From Aliiglaciecola sp041538045 (GTDB taxonomy: Bacteria > Pseudomonadota > Gammaproteobacteria > Enterobacterales > Alteromonadaceae), in assembly GCF_041538045.1 (NCBI RefSeq), contig NZ_JBGOSE010000008.1, forward strand, positions 62,001 through 126,000: DNA of 64,000 nt. The letters run 5' to 3'. Shown in pieces: positions 18,885 to 28,555 of this stretch (its first letter is position 1; each line of letters starts with the position of its first letter). The position numbers were made by a program, and so were the translations under genes. Below the pieces are notes generated by a model, which was not told where the DNA came from, ran no database searches, and was given only the letters and a program-made list of their open reading frames with translations.

Positions 18885-19542
18885 GAATACTTTCCTGTTC
18901 TATATATGAATTGAATATTGGTGCGCACACTAAAAACTAACTTATATTATCTATGCGTCTTATTTTGTTAACGTAACACTCATAACGATAACACTACTAT
19001 AACACCATTAAAGGCATAGTGTGTCAATACTGGTCACAATAGAGCATTTGGGTGGTTATGCACAAAACTGTGCAAATATTTGAGTACTAGGGTAATAGAT
19101 TGATGGTCCGGTCTTGGGAGCCAAGATTACTGATAACCGAGAGCAATATACGCTAATAATAACATCAAGTAATCCACGAAATTTTTATATTTTCTTAAAT
19201 CTTATTGTTTGAAAGCCCACAGGGGCGGTTTCAATGATTATCATCTTTTTCTGCCTGTCATATTTACTTATTCGGTATTAAGTAGCTGATATCGACATCT
19301 CATTTTAAGTTTTATTTGAACTCTTGTTTGACTGGATTTGATTGACATCGACTTGTTATGAGGTGTATTGTCACCATTACAAAAAGAACATAACTGCTTA
19401 ACAATTAATTATCATAAAATAGTTAACAATGGCCGTTGAGTTTTTTATTTACATGGTGTTTGAAAAGAAACGAACGAAAAATAACGCTATAGAAAGTATT
19501 ATTTTAAATTAGAACTGAATATAAAAAATGAGATAAAAGCAT
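18885..19542. other. Divergent intergenic region
   Basis: About 650 bases between the DUF4861 gene (minus) and the lactate dehydrogenase-like gene (plus). No protein remnant seen. TTGACA at 19342-19347 with TATTGT 18 bases later (19366-19371) is a plausible sigma-70 promoter for the rightward gene. TTAACAAT occurs twice (about 19398 and 19424) downstream of it and could be a direct-repeat operator. These boxes are picked by eye and are weak evidence. Confidence 0.35.
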
Positions 19543-20688
19543 ATGATGTTGCGCAACTGCCACAATTACCATGACTTAAGAAAGCTAGCAAAAAACCGGC
19601 TTCCTGGACCGATATTTAATTACATTGATGGTGGCGCTGACGACGAGGTGACAATGCGTCGAAATTCTGAAGTGTTTCAGACGTGTGACCTGATCCCCAG
19701 TGTATTAACCGGTGTAAAAGACATTGACTTAAGCATCGAAGTAATGGGCCAGAAACTTGATTTGCCTGTCTATTTGTCACCTACAGCCTTGCAACGCTTA
19801 TTTCACCATCAAGGTGAGCGGGCTACAGCTGCCGCTGCGGAAAAGTTTGGTACTATGTTCGGTGTGTCGTCTCTTGGTACTGTAAGCATGGAAGAAATAG
19901 CGCAACAATATAATACTCCTCAGGTATATCAGTTTTATTTTCATAAAGACCGCGGCCTAAATAACGCCATGATGCAAAGAGCCAAAGAATCGAATGTCAA
20001 TGTAATGATGTTAACGGTTGATTCTATTACCGGTGGCAACAGGGAAAGGGACTTACGTACGGGCTTTTCTATTCCGTTTAGGCTTAACTTAAGTGGGCTA
20101 TGGCAATTTGCGACAAGGCCTATGTGGGGAATAAACTATTTAACCCATGAAAAGTTTTCGTTACCTCAGCTCGATGCTCACATAGATATGGGCGGAGGAG
20201 TAAGTTCTATTGGTGATTACTTTACTAATATGCTTGATCCATCTATGAACTGGAAAGATGTAGAGGAAATGGTCAAGTTCTGGGATGGTGAGTTTTGTTT
20301 GAAAGGTATCATGAGTGCAGAAGATGCTAGGCGTGCCGTTGATATTGGTTGTACCGGTATCGTTATTTCAAACCACGGAGGGCGTCAACTCGATGGCTCT
20401 AGAAGCTCTTTCGATCACTTAGCTGAAATAGTTGATGCTGTTGGCGACAAGATTGATGTTCTCTTTGATAGTGGTGTCCAACGAGGTACACACGTTCTCA
20501 AAGCGTTAGCGTTGGGCGCTAAAGCAGTAGGGTTAGGCCGCTACTATCTTTTTGCACTCGCTGCTGCGGGCCAAACAGGTGTAGAACGCGCGATGACTTT
20601 GCTTGTTGCTGAAATCGAGCGTGATATGCGACTTATGGGTTGTTCTAAGATAAGTGATCTAAATAGAGACCATATTAGGTTTAGGTAG
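19543..20688 (+). CDS. FMN-dependent alpha-hydroxy-acid dehydrogenase (L-lactate dehydrogenase-like)
   Basis: Oxidises an L-2-hydroxy acid, most simply L-lactate to pyruvate, passing electrons to the membrane chain. It is 381 residues, normal for the family. Visible signatures are FNYIDGGADDEVT at the N-terminus, the flavin-site LPVYLSPTALQRL, the catalytic VISNHGGRQLDG with the active-site His and Arg, and the phosphate-binding DSGVQRGTHVLKAL. L-lactate is the end product of L-lactaldehyde from phosphorylative rhamnose breakdown, so the gene fits beside rhaM and the kinase. No lactaldehyde dehydrogenase is visible here. Mandelate or glycolate cannot be excluded as substrate. Start ATG 19543; a second ATG follows directly. 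Confidence 0.9.
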   Translation: MMLRNCHNYHDLRKLAKNRLPGPIFNYIDGGADDEVTMRRNSEVFQTCDLIPSVLTGVKDIDLSIEVMGQKLDLPVYLSPTALQRLFHHQGERATAAAAEKFGTMFGVSSLGTVSMEEIAQQYNTPQVYQFYFHKDRGLNNAMMQRAKESNVNVMMLTVDSITGGNRERDLRTGFSIPFRLNLSGLWQFATRPMWGINYLTHEKFSLPQLDAHIDMGGGVSSIGDYFTNMLDPSMNWKDVEEMVKFWDGEFCLKGIMSAEDARRAVDIGCTGIVISNHGGRQLDGSRSSFDHLAEIVDAVGDKIDVLFDSGVQRGTHVLKALALGAKAVGLGRYYLFALAAAGQTGVERAMTLLVAEIERDMRLMGCSKISDLNRDHIRFR

Positions 20689-20796
20689 TGGGATTCAATT
20701 ATGAAGTATTCAGCTACCTACTACTCAAAGTTAAAGAAAGTGAGTAAGCCCTTCGTACAATGTATAACTGGCAATATTTTAAAGACAAGGAAAAGT

Positions 20797-22212
20797 ATGA
20801 ACATTAATTTTTGGGGCATTCTCATCATATTTTTGTCACAAAGCGTTAGCTTTAACACCAGTGCGACAATTAAACACGGGCTTAGGGACGCCCAAGATCG
20901 CCATATGATACCAAGAGGTTTTGTTGCAAATACAAATGACCATGCGGGAGCTGTTGATTTTCAGCCACAAGACTATTTAAGAATGGCGCGTATGGGAGCT
21001 AATGTTCAAGTTATTCGATTAGAGATGGGGCGATTAAGTCGCTTTGGTAATGGCCGTTTTGAACCAGCCTATATGGAGCGCTTAAAAAGAGGTACTAAAC
21101 TCGCTAGAGAAGCAGGCATTAAAACAGTTTTTAAATTAACCGTTTATGGTACAGGTGGTTTTAGTTGGGAAGCGCTTTGGCGCAATCAAAATAACGAACA
21201 AGACATTTATATCGATGCATGGCGTCATGTTTGGGAAGCATTTAAAGATAATGAATATGTGATCGGATATGACTTGGTAAATGAGCCTAGAAAACTTGAA
21301 ATGGATATTAGTTATGATGAACTTACAAATAAGTATTTGTTGCCATTTTATGAAAAAATAATAGATGCTGCATTGCCTTATAGTGAACAAAAGCAATTCC
21401 TTATTCAAACTATATTTATGAACAAGGGGGATGCGATTAACCGCAATCAATATCACCAGATAACACAAAAAATAAATCGTAATAATATTGTATTTGCGCC
21501 ACATATTTATCAAGAAAATTTAGATTATATAGCACCTACTATGCAGCGCTTTGAAAAAGAAGCTGAATTGCTAGATGCGCCAATTTTGGTTGGAGAGTGG
21601 GGGTTCCCCACTTTTGTAACGACCGACGAATCAATAAAAGAACAGCTTAATTATATCGATTTTTACATAAAAACAGCGGAAGTTTTCGATGAAATGGGGA
21701 TTGGATCAATAAAAGCGTGGTTTTTAGGAAATCGAAGCTATCAAAACTTTTTACCTGGCGGAGAGTCTACTTGGGCTATTTTTTCAGACAAACAGGCGAT
21801 AGGTACTGTTGAAAGAAAATACATTACAGACATTATTGCCAGACCTTATCCGAAATTAATCGCCGGCGATATTCAAAGCTTTATGTTTCATTTTGCTACT
21901 CGAACCCTTGATTTAACGATACAAACTGATAATAAACGCGGTGCTTCAAAAATATTTATAGGCGCAGATCGTCATTACCCAGATGGTTTTTCGGTGCATG
22001 TAGGAGATGATGTGATACTTAGTAAGAGCCCGCTTTCTGTTGGATTTACGGTACACCATTCATCGCCAAATACCGATATCAGCAACTTTATATGGGACGA
22101 AAGTAATCAACAACTGATTGTACTCGCGTGGCCTAAGGACAATGCTCCGGTAAACGTAAAGGTCAGCCCTGGGATATTTAAATTCCCTGATCTTAAAGCG
22201 AAAAACAATTAA
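20797..22212 (+). CDS. Glycoside hydrolase family 5-like secreted enzyme
   Basis: A secreted retaining glycosidase of about 471 residues. The start at 20797 (MNINFWGIL) is chosen because it opens a typical signal peptide and has AAGG seven bases upstream; the frame begins earlier at 20701 but without a signal. The TIM barrel spans about residues 25-370. GYDLVNEP carries the acid/base Glu and PILVGEWGFP carries the nucleophile Glu, the two hallmarks of GH5. FAPHIYQEN and GSIKAWFLGNRS are further barrel-strand ends. A C-terminal beta-sandwich of about 90 residues follows. The overall layout recalls endoglycoceramidase-like GH5, but the target here could be a beta-linked glycan. It starts 108 bases after the lactate dehydrogenase stop on the same strand. 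Confidence 0.85.
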   Translation: MNINFWGILIIFLSQSVSFNTSATIKHGLRDAQDRHMIPRGFVANTNDHAGAVDFQPQDYLRMARMGANVQVIRLEMGRLSRFGNGRFEPAYMERLKRGTKLAREAGIKTVFKLTVYGTGGFSWEALWRNQNNEQDIYIDAWRHVWEAFKDNEYVIGYDLVNEPRKLEMDISYDELTNKYLLPFYEKIIDAALPYSEQKQFLIQTIFMNKGDAINRNQYHQITQKINRNNIVFAPHIYQENLDYIAPTMQRFEKEAELLDAPILVGEWGFPTFVTTDESIKEQLNYIDFYIKTAEVFDEMGIGSIKAWFLGNRSYQNFLPGGESTWAIFSDKQAIGTVERKYITDIIARPYPKLIAGDIQSFMFHFATRTLDLTIQTDNKRGASKIFIGADRHYPDGFSVHVGDDVILSKSPLSVGFTVHHSSPNTDISNFIWDESNQQLIVLAWPKDNAPVNVKVSPGIFKFPDLKAKNN

Positions 22213-22278
22213 CTATTTCAGTTTAGGGTTAGCTATAACTAGGTGTAATTAGAATAAACGCCACCGAGAAAAAATTTT

Positions 22279-23751
22279 ATGATAAATAGACGAAAATTTA
22301 TGTTAGGGGCAGCCACATCTGCAACGGCAACCATGGCACCTTTTCAGGTCTGGGGCCAACTAAAAAAAGAATACCCTAATGTCTTAATGCTGATTGTTGA
22401 TGATTTAAATGATTGGGTTGGGGCTATGGGAGGCCACCCTAACGCTAAAACACCCAACATAGATAAATTAGCAGAAAAAGGTACATTGTTTACTAATGCT
22501 CATGCACCTGCGCCCTTATGTGGACCATCTCGAGCGAGCATTATGAGTGGCCTTGCGCCATCAACAACTGGGATTTACGGCCATATACGTGATAACGATA
22601 TTCGTAAAGTTAACGATAAAACGGCTCATTCCACGTTTTTAAGTGAGTATTTTAAAAAGCACGGTTATTACACTGCTGCAGTTGGAAAAATATTTCACGA
22701 AGCCATTGCTGACGGGAGTTTCGATGACTTTGGTGGTAGGCACAAGGGATTTGGCCCTTACCCAGAAAAAAACTTTAAATGGGATAACCCAAAAACCAAC
22801 ACAGACTGGGGGGCTTTCCCTGAACGTGATGAGCAAATGCCAGATTATGACTCTGCCCATTGGATAGCCAGTAAACTAACAGAGCAACACGAAAAACCCT
22901 TTTTTATGGCATGTGGTTTTTTACGTCCTCATGCTCCATGGCATGTGCCTCAAAAGTGGTTTGATATACATTCAGCGAAAGACTTATATTTACCACCATA
23001 TATGAAAGAGGACTTATCAGACACGCCTGATATTGCTCGCTTAATTACTGACCACCCAATGATGCCTACCACACAGTGGGCGTTGAAGAATGGCGAATAC
23101 CGTAATATTGTGCAGGCTTATTTAGCTAGCGTATCATTTGTCGATTCCATGGTAGGTATTGTATTGGATGCCTTAGAAAACAGTCAATATGCCAATAATA
23201 CCGCTGTAGTGTTGTGGGGAGATCATGGCTATCACTTAGGTGAAAAAGATAAATTTGCTAAAATGACGTTATGGGAGCGTGCCACACGTACTCCGCTAAT
23301 CATTAAGCCGCCAAAATCAAACGGTAAGCAAGTCAGCAATAAACCAGTTAGCTTATTAGACTTATACCCAACCTTAATAAAAATGTGTGGTTTGCCGGCT
23401 AACCTGCAAAATGAAGGAAATGACCTAACTCCTTTACTTAGGAATCCAAATTCGACTTGGCACCATGTCGCAGTCACCACCTATGGTGAAAATAACCATG
23501 CGGTAAAAACCGAACGTTATCGTTATATTCGTTACGAAGATGGCTCAGAAGAGCTTTATGATCATCAAGTAGATAAAGAGGAATGGCGCAATGTCGTTAA
23601 TGAACCGGCCTATCAAAATGTAAAGACTGAATTGGCCAAACAGTTACCAAAAGTTAATGAAAAGTGGACACAGTACTCAGTTTATAAAAATAATGCCTAT
23701 TTTAGTCAGAAAACCAAAGAAGCAGGTTGGAAAGAAACACCCAAAAACTAA
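22279..23751 (+). CDS. Sulfatase, S1 family (iduronate-2-sulfatase-like), Tat signal
   Basis: Removes sulfate esters from a sulfated sugar in the periplasm. The N-terminal signal INRRKFMLGAATSATAT is twin-arginine-like. The domain starts at NVLMLIVDDLNDWVGAMGG (calcium-binding Asp-Asp). The modification site CGPSRASIMSG carries the Cys that becomes formylglycine (C-x-P-S-R). FLRPHAPWHVPQKW and WGDHGYHLGEKDKFAK are typical of the iduronate-2-sulfatase-like branch (S1_7 by my recall). It is 490 residues, normal length. A separate maturase is needed; none is in this window. It follows the GH5 gene by 66 bases on the same strand and supports a sulfated glycan as the substrate of the locus. Confidence 0.93.
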   Translation: MINRRKFMLGAATSATATMAPFQVWGQLKKEYPNVLMLIVDDLNDWVGAMGGHPNAKTPNIDKLAEKGTLFTNAHAPAPLCGPSRASIMSGLAPSTTGIYGHIRDNDIRKVNDKTAHSTFLSEYFKKHGYYTAAVGKIFHEAIADGSFDDFGGRHKGFGPYPEKNFKWDNPKTNTDWGAFPERDEQMPDYDSAHWIASKLTEQHEKPFFMACGFLRPHAPWHVPQKWFDIHSAKDLYLPPYMKEDLSDTPDIARLITDHPMMPTTQWALKNGEYRNIVQAYLASVSFVDSMVGIVLDALENSQYANNTAVVLWGDHGYHLGEKDKFAKMTLWERATRTPLIIKPPKSNGKQVSNKPVSLLDLYPTLIKMCGLPANLQNEGNDLTPLLRNPNSTWHHVAVTTYGENNHAVKTERYRYIRYEDGSEELYDHQVDKEEWRNVVNEPAYQNVKTELAKQLPKVNEKWTQYSVYKNNAYFSQKTKEAGWKETPKN

Positions 23752-23942
23752 ATTGCCAATGCCGTTATAAAGTTTGAAAGCATATTCAAAAGATTGATTT
23801 AATTAGCTTGGTTATTTCAACACAGTTAAGCATTCGTTTATAAAAACGAAAGAGTTAAGTTGAAATGGTCTAAAAAAGTTGTGCAATAAAAAATGCAAAC
23901 AGTGCTTCTACCCTGATTGAATCATTGAGTGTTAATTACACG

Positions 23943-24440
23943 TTAAGCAAACTTGGAACGCTTAATCCTATAAATTGTGATAAGATTAGTTGATATCACA
24001 AAAATCTCTATCAAAGTACCTCCAATGCTGCCAATTAGCACATTATTGACAAGCCAAAGAGACGCGCCAGCAATGATTCCTAATCGCAGACTTACACCCT
24101 TTAAACAGAATAACGAGTATACGCCTATCATATTGGCAAGTATCACAAGAAAATCTAAATATGATTGATAACTGGATAAACCAATTATTAATGTAATGAT
24201 CATAAATACCAAAGCAATGCTATTAGAGCGGGTAAATATCGCAACGATAGACCTAACCATACTCAATATACAAAGGAATGCAGGAACAGAAGCGTCTAAT
24301 AAATAAAAGTGTGTAGCATGTACCAAGAAGAATAGTGCTAGAAACGCTTTTAAAGTAACATCTTTTTTCTGATAAAAAGCTAGGAGTGAAAGTAGAAAGC
24401 TTATCCCGCCAATTAGTTGTCCTGCTATATGTGTGTCCAA
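23943..24440 (-). CDS. YgjV-family inner-membrane protein
   Basis: A 165-residue protein with about five or six transmembrane segments (for instance FLLSLLAFYQ, FLALFFLVHATHFYLL, IALVFMIITLIIGL, LVILANMIGVYSLFC). It matches the layout of the uncharacterised YgjV family. Function unknown. It stands alone on the minus strand between the sulfatase and the carbohydrate-binding protein gene and is probably not part of the polysaccharide pathway. Confidence 0.75.
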   Translation of the reverse strand: MDTHIAGQLIGGISFLLSLLAFYQKKDVTLKAFLALFFLVHATHFYLLDASVPAFLCILSMVRSIVAIFTRSNSIALVFMIITLIIGLSSYQSYLDFLVILANMIGVYSLFCLKGVSLRLGIIAGASLWLVNNVLIGSIGGTLIEIFVISTNLITIYRIKRSKFA

Positions 24441-24630
24441 ATATAAATGACCTTTTTAAGAAGATTAAATTGTCTGCATTTTACAATGTGATCTTTGTCG
24501 TACTATTTTTCTGTAAAGTCATAAAGGCTCCAGTATGCCTAAAACCTGCAGCATTAATATTTAAACGCGATGTGGAATTAGTTTTGATTTGACCTTACGC
24601 CATTGGAGCATTCCAAGGCTACATATTTCA

Positions 24631-25815
24631 TTAATTCTCTTTATTCATTACCAAAGCACGCCATCTGCCTCTTGCGTATGCCGTACCGTCATTTTCTGGT
24701 ATTTTCCCATTTGTTACTGCTAAAGAAGATACTCTAATTATATCGCCTTTTTGTAGCTCTACTCCCTGTATATGAAAGTAGATTTCTTGGTAATCTTCTG
24801 CCGTTTTGGGGTTAATAAACTTGCCAATCTCTTTATTATTTAGTGATATTGTATAGGTTGACTCGCCGTCTATTTCAGCAAGCGTAACTAAGGTAAGTGT
24901 ATAGCTGCCATTCTCTTTAGATTGCACCTTGTATTCAGCATGCGCAAATTTATCGCGATAAGCCTTATTTACCGCATTTATCGCTAACGCATTTTTTGAT
25001 TTATGGTGGTAATAAGGAATTTCTCCCGTATTCGCAATCGTGAAGTCGTCTATGGCATGCAGAATTCGTGTATATTCTTTGATCTCAAAAAGTTCTGTTT
25101 TTTCTGGTAGAGAGCTTGATATGTGCAGTGTTTCTGCCTTATCGATGTTCGAAGGTTGATAGTTTTTATCTTGCGTTAGAAGTAACTTATCAAGTTCAAA
25201 TCCATCTTCACGCATGGATACCATAACTGTATGTACACCTTTTTGAGGTACATGGATAGTTATTGTGTTAGGAGATCCACAATGATTTGTATCTCTTCTT
25301 TGTGCTGAAGACCATGTCCACGCATGTTTTCCTTGGCATAACTGCAATCGTTTTGCCGATTCTGGCCATGAGCCATTTAAACCTATATGCACACCGTTGT
25401 CTTCACTACCTGTGCTGTACGCTCTTGCCCATACATAGTACTTTCCAGGCGTTTTAAAATAAACAGGATAACTAAGAACAGCCATTGTGCCAGCTTGATT
25501 TGTGAAGTTTTCATTTCTGACAATGTCTTCATGGTGATTGCTTCGCGTATCAGGGAGCAACTCAATGTAGCTTCCATTGCTAGCGCCATCATAGTGAGCT
25601 TGGTCTGAATCGGAATAAATATGTGAAGGTGTGTTTTGAGAAAATACCAGCCATCTTCTTTTACTGTCTAAATGTTGAGTTGCAAAGTTTTCAGCTTCTA
25701 TGATCACAAAGCCTGAATGCTCTTGATGAGCTAGAGCCGCGTGACTGTATGTTATTGGACCTGTAAAAGTAACAATAAAAGTTAGTAGATGAAACAGCCT
25801 TAATTTCATGTTCAT
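24631..25815 (-). CDS. Secreted carbohydrate-binding-like beta-sandwich protein
   Basis: About 394 residues. The start MNMKLRLFHL (25815) is chosen because the ORF start at 25848 lies inside the preceding gene. After a signal peptide (LLTFIVTFTGPITYSHA), the first half looks like a CBM35/GH115-C-terminal-type beta-sandwich: FVIIEAENFAT opens it, followed by NGSYIELLPDTR, GKYYVWARAY and DGFELDKLLLTQD. The second half is a further beta-domain I do not recognise. No catalytic signature is visible, so it may bind a glycan or stand in for a broken enzyme. It begins 13 bases after the stop of the nucleoside-hydrolase-like lipoprotein gene, so the two form a pair. Confidence 0.75.
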   Translation of the reverse strand: MNMKLRLFHLLTFIVTFTGPITYSHAALAHQEHSGFVIIEAENFATQHLDSKRRWLVFSQNTPSHIYSDSDQAHYDGASNGSYIELLPDTRSNHHEDIVRNENFTNQAGTMAVLSYPVYFKTPGKYYVWARAYSTGSEDNGVHIGLNGSWPESAKRLQLCQGKHAWTWSSAQRRDTNHCGSPNTITIHVPQKGVHTVMVSMREDGFELDKLLLTQDKNYQPSNIDKAETLHISSSLPEKTELFEIKEYTRILHAIDDFTIANTGEIPYYHHKSKNALAINAVNKAYRDKFAHAEYKVQSKENGSYTLTLVTLAEIDGESTYTISLNNKEIGKFINPKTAEDYQEIYFHIQGVELQKGDIIRVSSLAVTNGKIPENDGTAYARGRWRALVMNKEN

Positions 25816-25828
25816 TTGTCTCAATTTT

Positions 25829-26761
25829 TTAGCCTTTATTAACCGCATCTAACAGTAGTACTTCTTTTATCTCATTAGGTGTCGCATGCTTATGACCACC
25901 TTTGTCCGCTCCAGTTAACCACCAGTAAACCATTCCGGCATCGGAGCAATCGAATTTGTTACTTTGGAACGGCACTACACCATCGCTTTCGGCATAAGCC
26001 AGCATTTCCCAAATAAATGAAATACCAGCATCTGGATGCTCTTTCGCCCAATTCCATTCACCTAATGGCACCTGTAAACCTACATTTTGATCTCCTATTT
26101 GGTGCTCACTAACGCCATATTCCAAAATTTGCTGCCATGTAAAATAGTCGCCACTGTTATCATTTGCCGGGTGGTGAGAAACAACGTGAACATGTTGTCT
26201 TTTATTTGCTTGTGCAGCTTCAAGCGCATAACCGATTAGGTCGGGTTCTCCCGCCTCAATTATCCAAAGTGGATTATTAAGAGATGAAGTATTTATTGCA
26301 TCAACTAAATCTTGGACCGCTCCAGTTTGATCATTACGACAGTTGAAAATATTTCGTAAATTAGTAAATGGACCAAATAAATCAACGCCTTTCGCACTTA
26401 ACTCATCTAGCTTATTTTGCCGGCGAATTTCATTTTCAGGATCGATTTGATATCGAGCTTTGTTTCTAAAGGGATCTAAATCGCACGAATGGGAAAGGTG
26501 AACTAATCTGTTCGACATACCCGTTTTCTGAAGTAGCGCCAACATAACTGGAGTTGCTCCAATATCATCGGGGTCGGGAGAATTTCCGTCAATTACTATA
26601 GCTAAACGACCTTTAGGAGGAGTGATATTTTGATTGTGTTTAACAAACTGTTGCTGCGAAGATAAATAACTTGTGTCACTTTCTGATACAGGAGTATTTT
26701 TACTGCAAGCTATGCTTAATAGTGCGCTTAGTACAACGAAGGGCATCAATAATTGTTTCAT
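25829..26761 (-). CDS. Nucleoside-hydrolase-like lipoprotein
   Basis: A 310-residue protein with lipobox LSIAC at about residue 19. The body begins LAIVIDGNSPDPDDIGATP, an Asp-rich start like the DxDxxxDD metal site of nucleoside-hydrolase-fold proteins, and continues with PLWIIEAGEPDLIGYALE and HVHVVSHHPAND. This suggests an exported member of the inosine/uridine hydrolase superfamily, several of which occur in polysaccharide loci without a known substrate. It is immediately upstream of the carbohydrate-binding protein gene (13-base gap), a likely two-gene operon. The fold call is moderately sure; the function is unknown. Confidence 0.7.
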   Translation of the reverse strand: MKQLLMPFVVLSALLSIACSKNTPVSESDTSYLSSQQQFVKHNQNITPPKGRLAIVIDGNSPDPDDIGATPVMLALLQKTGMSNRLVHLSHSCDLDPFRNKARYQIDPENEIRRQNKLDELSAKGVDLFGPFTNLRNIFNCRNDQTGAVQDLVDAINTSSLNNPLWIIEAGEPDLIGYALEAAQANKRQHVHVVSHHPANDNSGDYFTWQQILEYGVSEHQIGDQNVGLQVPLGEWNWAKEHPDAGISFIWEMLAYAESDGVVPFQSNKFDCSDAGMVYWWLTGADKGGHKHATPNEIKEVLLLDAVNKG

Positions 26762-27004
26762 AATATATTTCTCAATCTTTATAAAATAACTGCTAGTGGG
26801 TGCCTGCTATAGCGCCAAACTAAACTTTTGCATCAACAAAGGTTTCGAGGTTTGTGCCAAAAGAGACGCTTCAAAATATTTGTCTCAACTGGTTTAGAGG
26901 ATGATAAAATTAGTTTTCAATTGACCTAAAATGAATTAACATGATTGTAATTGAATTTTAACAATTTAACAAATCATCAATTTAACTTTTTATGGTATTT
27001 GAGT

Positions 27005-28378
27005 ATGAAACTAATTAACGCCTTAATGACTTTCCACATCTTAGTAGCTATCTCCCTTTGGCTACTTTCAAGTACATTTGAGAGTCACGCATCTGAACAG
27101 ATTGTGCATTCTGAAGCCATTGATAATGTATGGTCTGCACACCGAATTAAACCTTTTCTACTGACCCGAGGTGAACATCAGTTTGTGGCGTATTTTGATG
27201 CTAATCGCCAAATGACAGTGGCCCATCGAATGCTTGGAAAGCCGTGGCGATTTTATAAAGTTGATAGTTATCTAGGTTGGGATAGTCACAACTACGTCAC
27301 AATGGAGTTAGACAAAACTGGTCATTTGCATGTTTTGGGAAATATGCACAGTGACCCAATCGAGTACTTTAGAACCACAGAACCTTTCCAAGTAAGAAGC
27401 CTACAGCGTGTCAATAAGATGGTAGATAAGATTGTTGAGAAGCGTATGACCTATCCGGTATTAATTCTGAATAAAGAGAACGAACTTATCGTTAAATATC
27501 GTGATGGGGGAAGCGGCAATGGTAATGAGATTTATAATATTTACGATACTAAATCGAAACGATGGTCAAAGCTTCATCAAAACCAATTTTTAGATGGTGA
27601 AGGCAAAATGAGTGGATATTTTGAAGGACCAATTAAAGGTCCTGAGGGAAATTTCCATCTTATATGGGTTTGGCGAAATACGCCAAATTCTGCAACTAAT
27701 CACAGTTTATCTTATGCTAAAAGTAAAGATCTAGTTAATTGGACTGATTCAAATGATCAGCCCATATCACTACCAATAACCCTAGACAAAACCGAAATTG
27801 TAGCGCCAGTTCCGCCATTTGGTGGAATGATTAACGGGAACGTGAAAATTGGTTTTGACCAGGGTGGAAATCCTGTGGTGACTTATCATAAGTATGATGA
27901 AGACGGCAATACCCAAATTTATGTGGCTCGCAAACAAAACAAAATCTGGAAGAGTCATCAAATAAGCCAGTGGCAAGACTTCCGCTGGGACTTTGGTGGT
28001 CACGGCTCATTAGGTAAATTTCTAGTTAAGCCTTATGCAGTTCAAATAGTTGATGATAAAAAGCTCTCTGTAAAGGTTCGCAAAAAGGACGACATATTGC
28101 GTTTTGTGTTAGATAGCGAAACCCTACAAACACTTAGCGTTGAAAAGGTAAACTTGTATCCACCTAGGATCAGTGAAATAAGTCAAGTATCTAATCGTTT
28201 GTTGGAGAACTCCACAGACCTTCCTTTGGAACAACACGTCTTAAAGGGAGTGGGGGATTCTAGTCCGTCAGGCGGCAGTTATTATTTATCTTGGGTTAGT
28301 CAACCGGGAAACCGAGATCGTGCACACGTGTTTATTTCATCACCTAGTGTGTTGTTATTACATGAAAGTAAAGAGTGA
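27005..28378 (+). CDS. BNR_4-domain secreted beta-propeller, probable ulvan-lyase-like enzyme
   Basis: About 457 residues from the ATG at 27005 (MKLINALMTF), which opens a signal peptide ending near SHASE; the frame extends 18 codons upstream without one. The body is a seven-bladed BNR_4 propeller, the fold of ulvan lyases PL24 and PL25. His95 (in DSHNYVTM) and His115 (in GNMHSDP) are 20 apart, and Tyr150 (MTYPV) and Arg166 (VKYRDGG) are 16 apart. As I recall, the catalytic residues of the two characterised families have nearly the same spacing (His pairs 20-21 apart, Tyr/Arg 16 apart). This, plus rhamnosidases, sulfatase and kdu genes nearby, points to cleavage of rhamnose-uronate linkages. 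Many BNR_4 proteins are untested, so activity is inferred. Confidence 0.8.
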   Translation: MKLINALMTFHILVAISLWLLSSTFESHASEQIVHSEAIDNVWSAHRIKPFLLTRGEHQFVAYFDANRQMTVAHRMLGKPWRFYKVDSYLGWDSHNYVTMELDKTGHLHVLGNMHSDPIEYFRTTEPFQVRSLQRVNKMVDKIVEKRMTYPVLILNKENELIVKYRDGGSGNGNEIYNIYDTKSKRWSKLHQNQFLDGEGKMSGYFEGPIKGPEGNFHLIWVWRNTPNSATNHSLSYAKSKDLVNWTDSNDQPISLPITLDKTEIVAPVPPFGGMINGNVKIGFDQGGNPVVTYHKYDEDGNTQIYVARKQNKIWKSHQISQWQDFRWDFGGHGSLGKFLVKPYAVQIVDDKKLSVKVRKKDDILRFVLDSETLQTLSVEKVNLYPPRISEISQVSNRLLENSTDLPLEQHVLKGVGDSSPSGGSYYLSWVSQPGNRDRAHVFISSPSVLLLHESKE

Positions 28379-28441
28379 AAGCACTGATTTCATTTTATTG
28401 TGATAAACATAGGTAACATTTGAGTTTTATGTGAATTATTC

Positions 28442-28470
28442 AAGCATTTACCTTCGGGTAAATGCTTTTA
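28442..28470 (+). terminator. Terminator of the BNR_4 gene
   Basis: Eleven-base perfect stem AAGCATTTACC/GGTAAATGCTT closed by a TTCG tetraloop and followed by TTTTAG, 63 bases after the stop codon. Confidence 0.85.
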
Positions 28471-28555
28471 GATATATTGAATCATTCTAGTTCAAATACT
28501 ACCCATATTATCATTTCGAATCACTATACAATTAACTAAATAACAGGATATTCAA

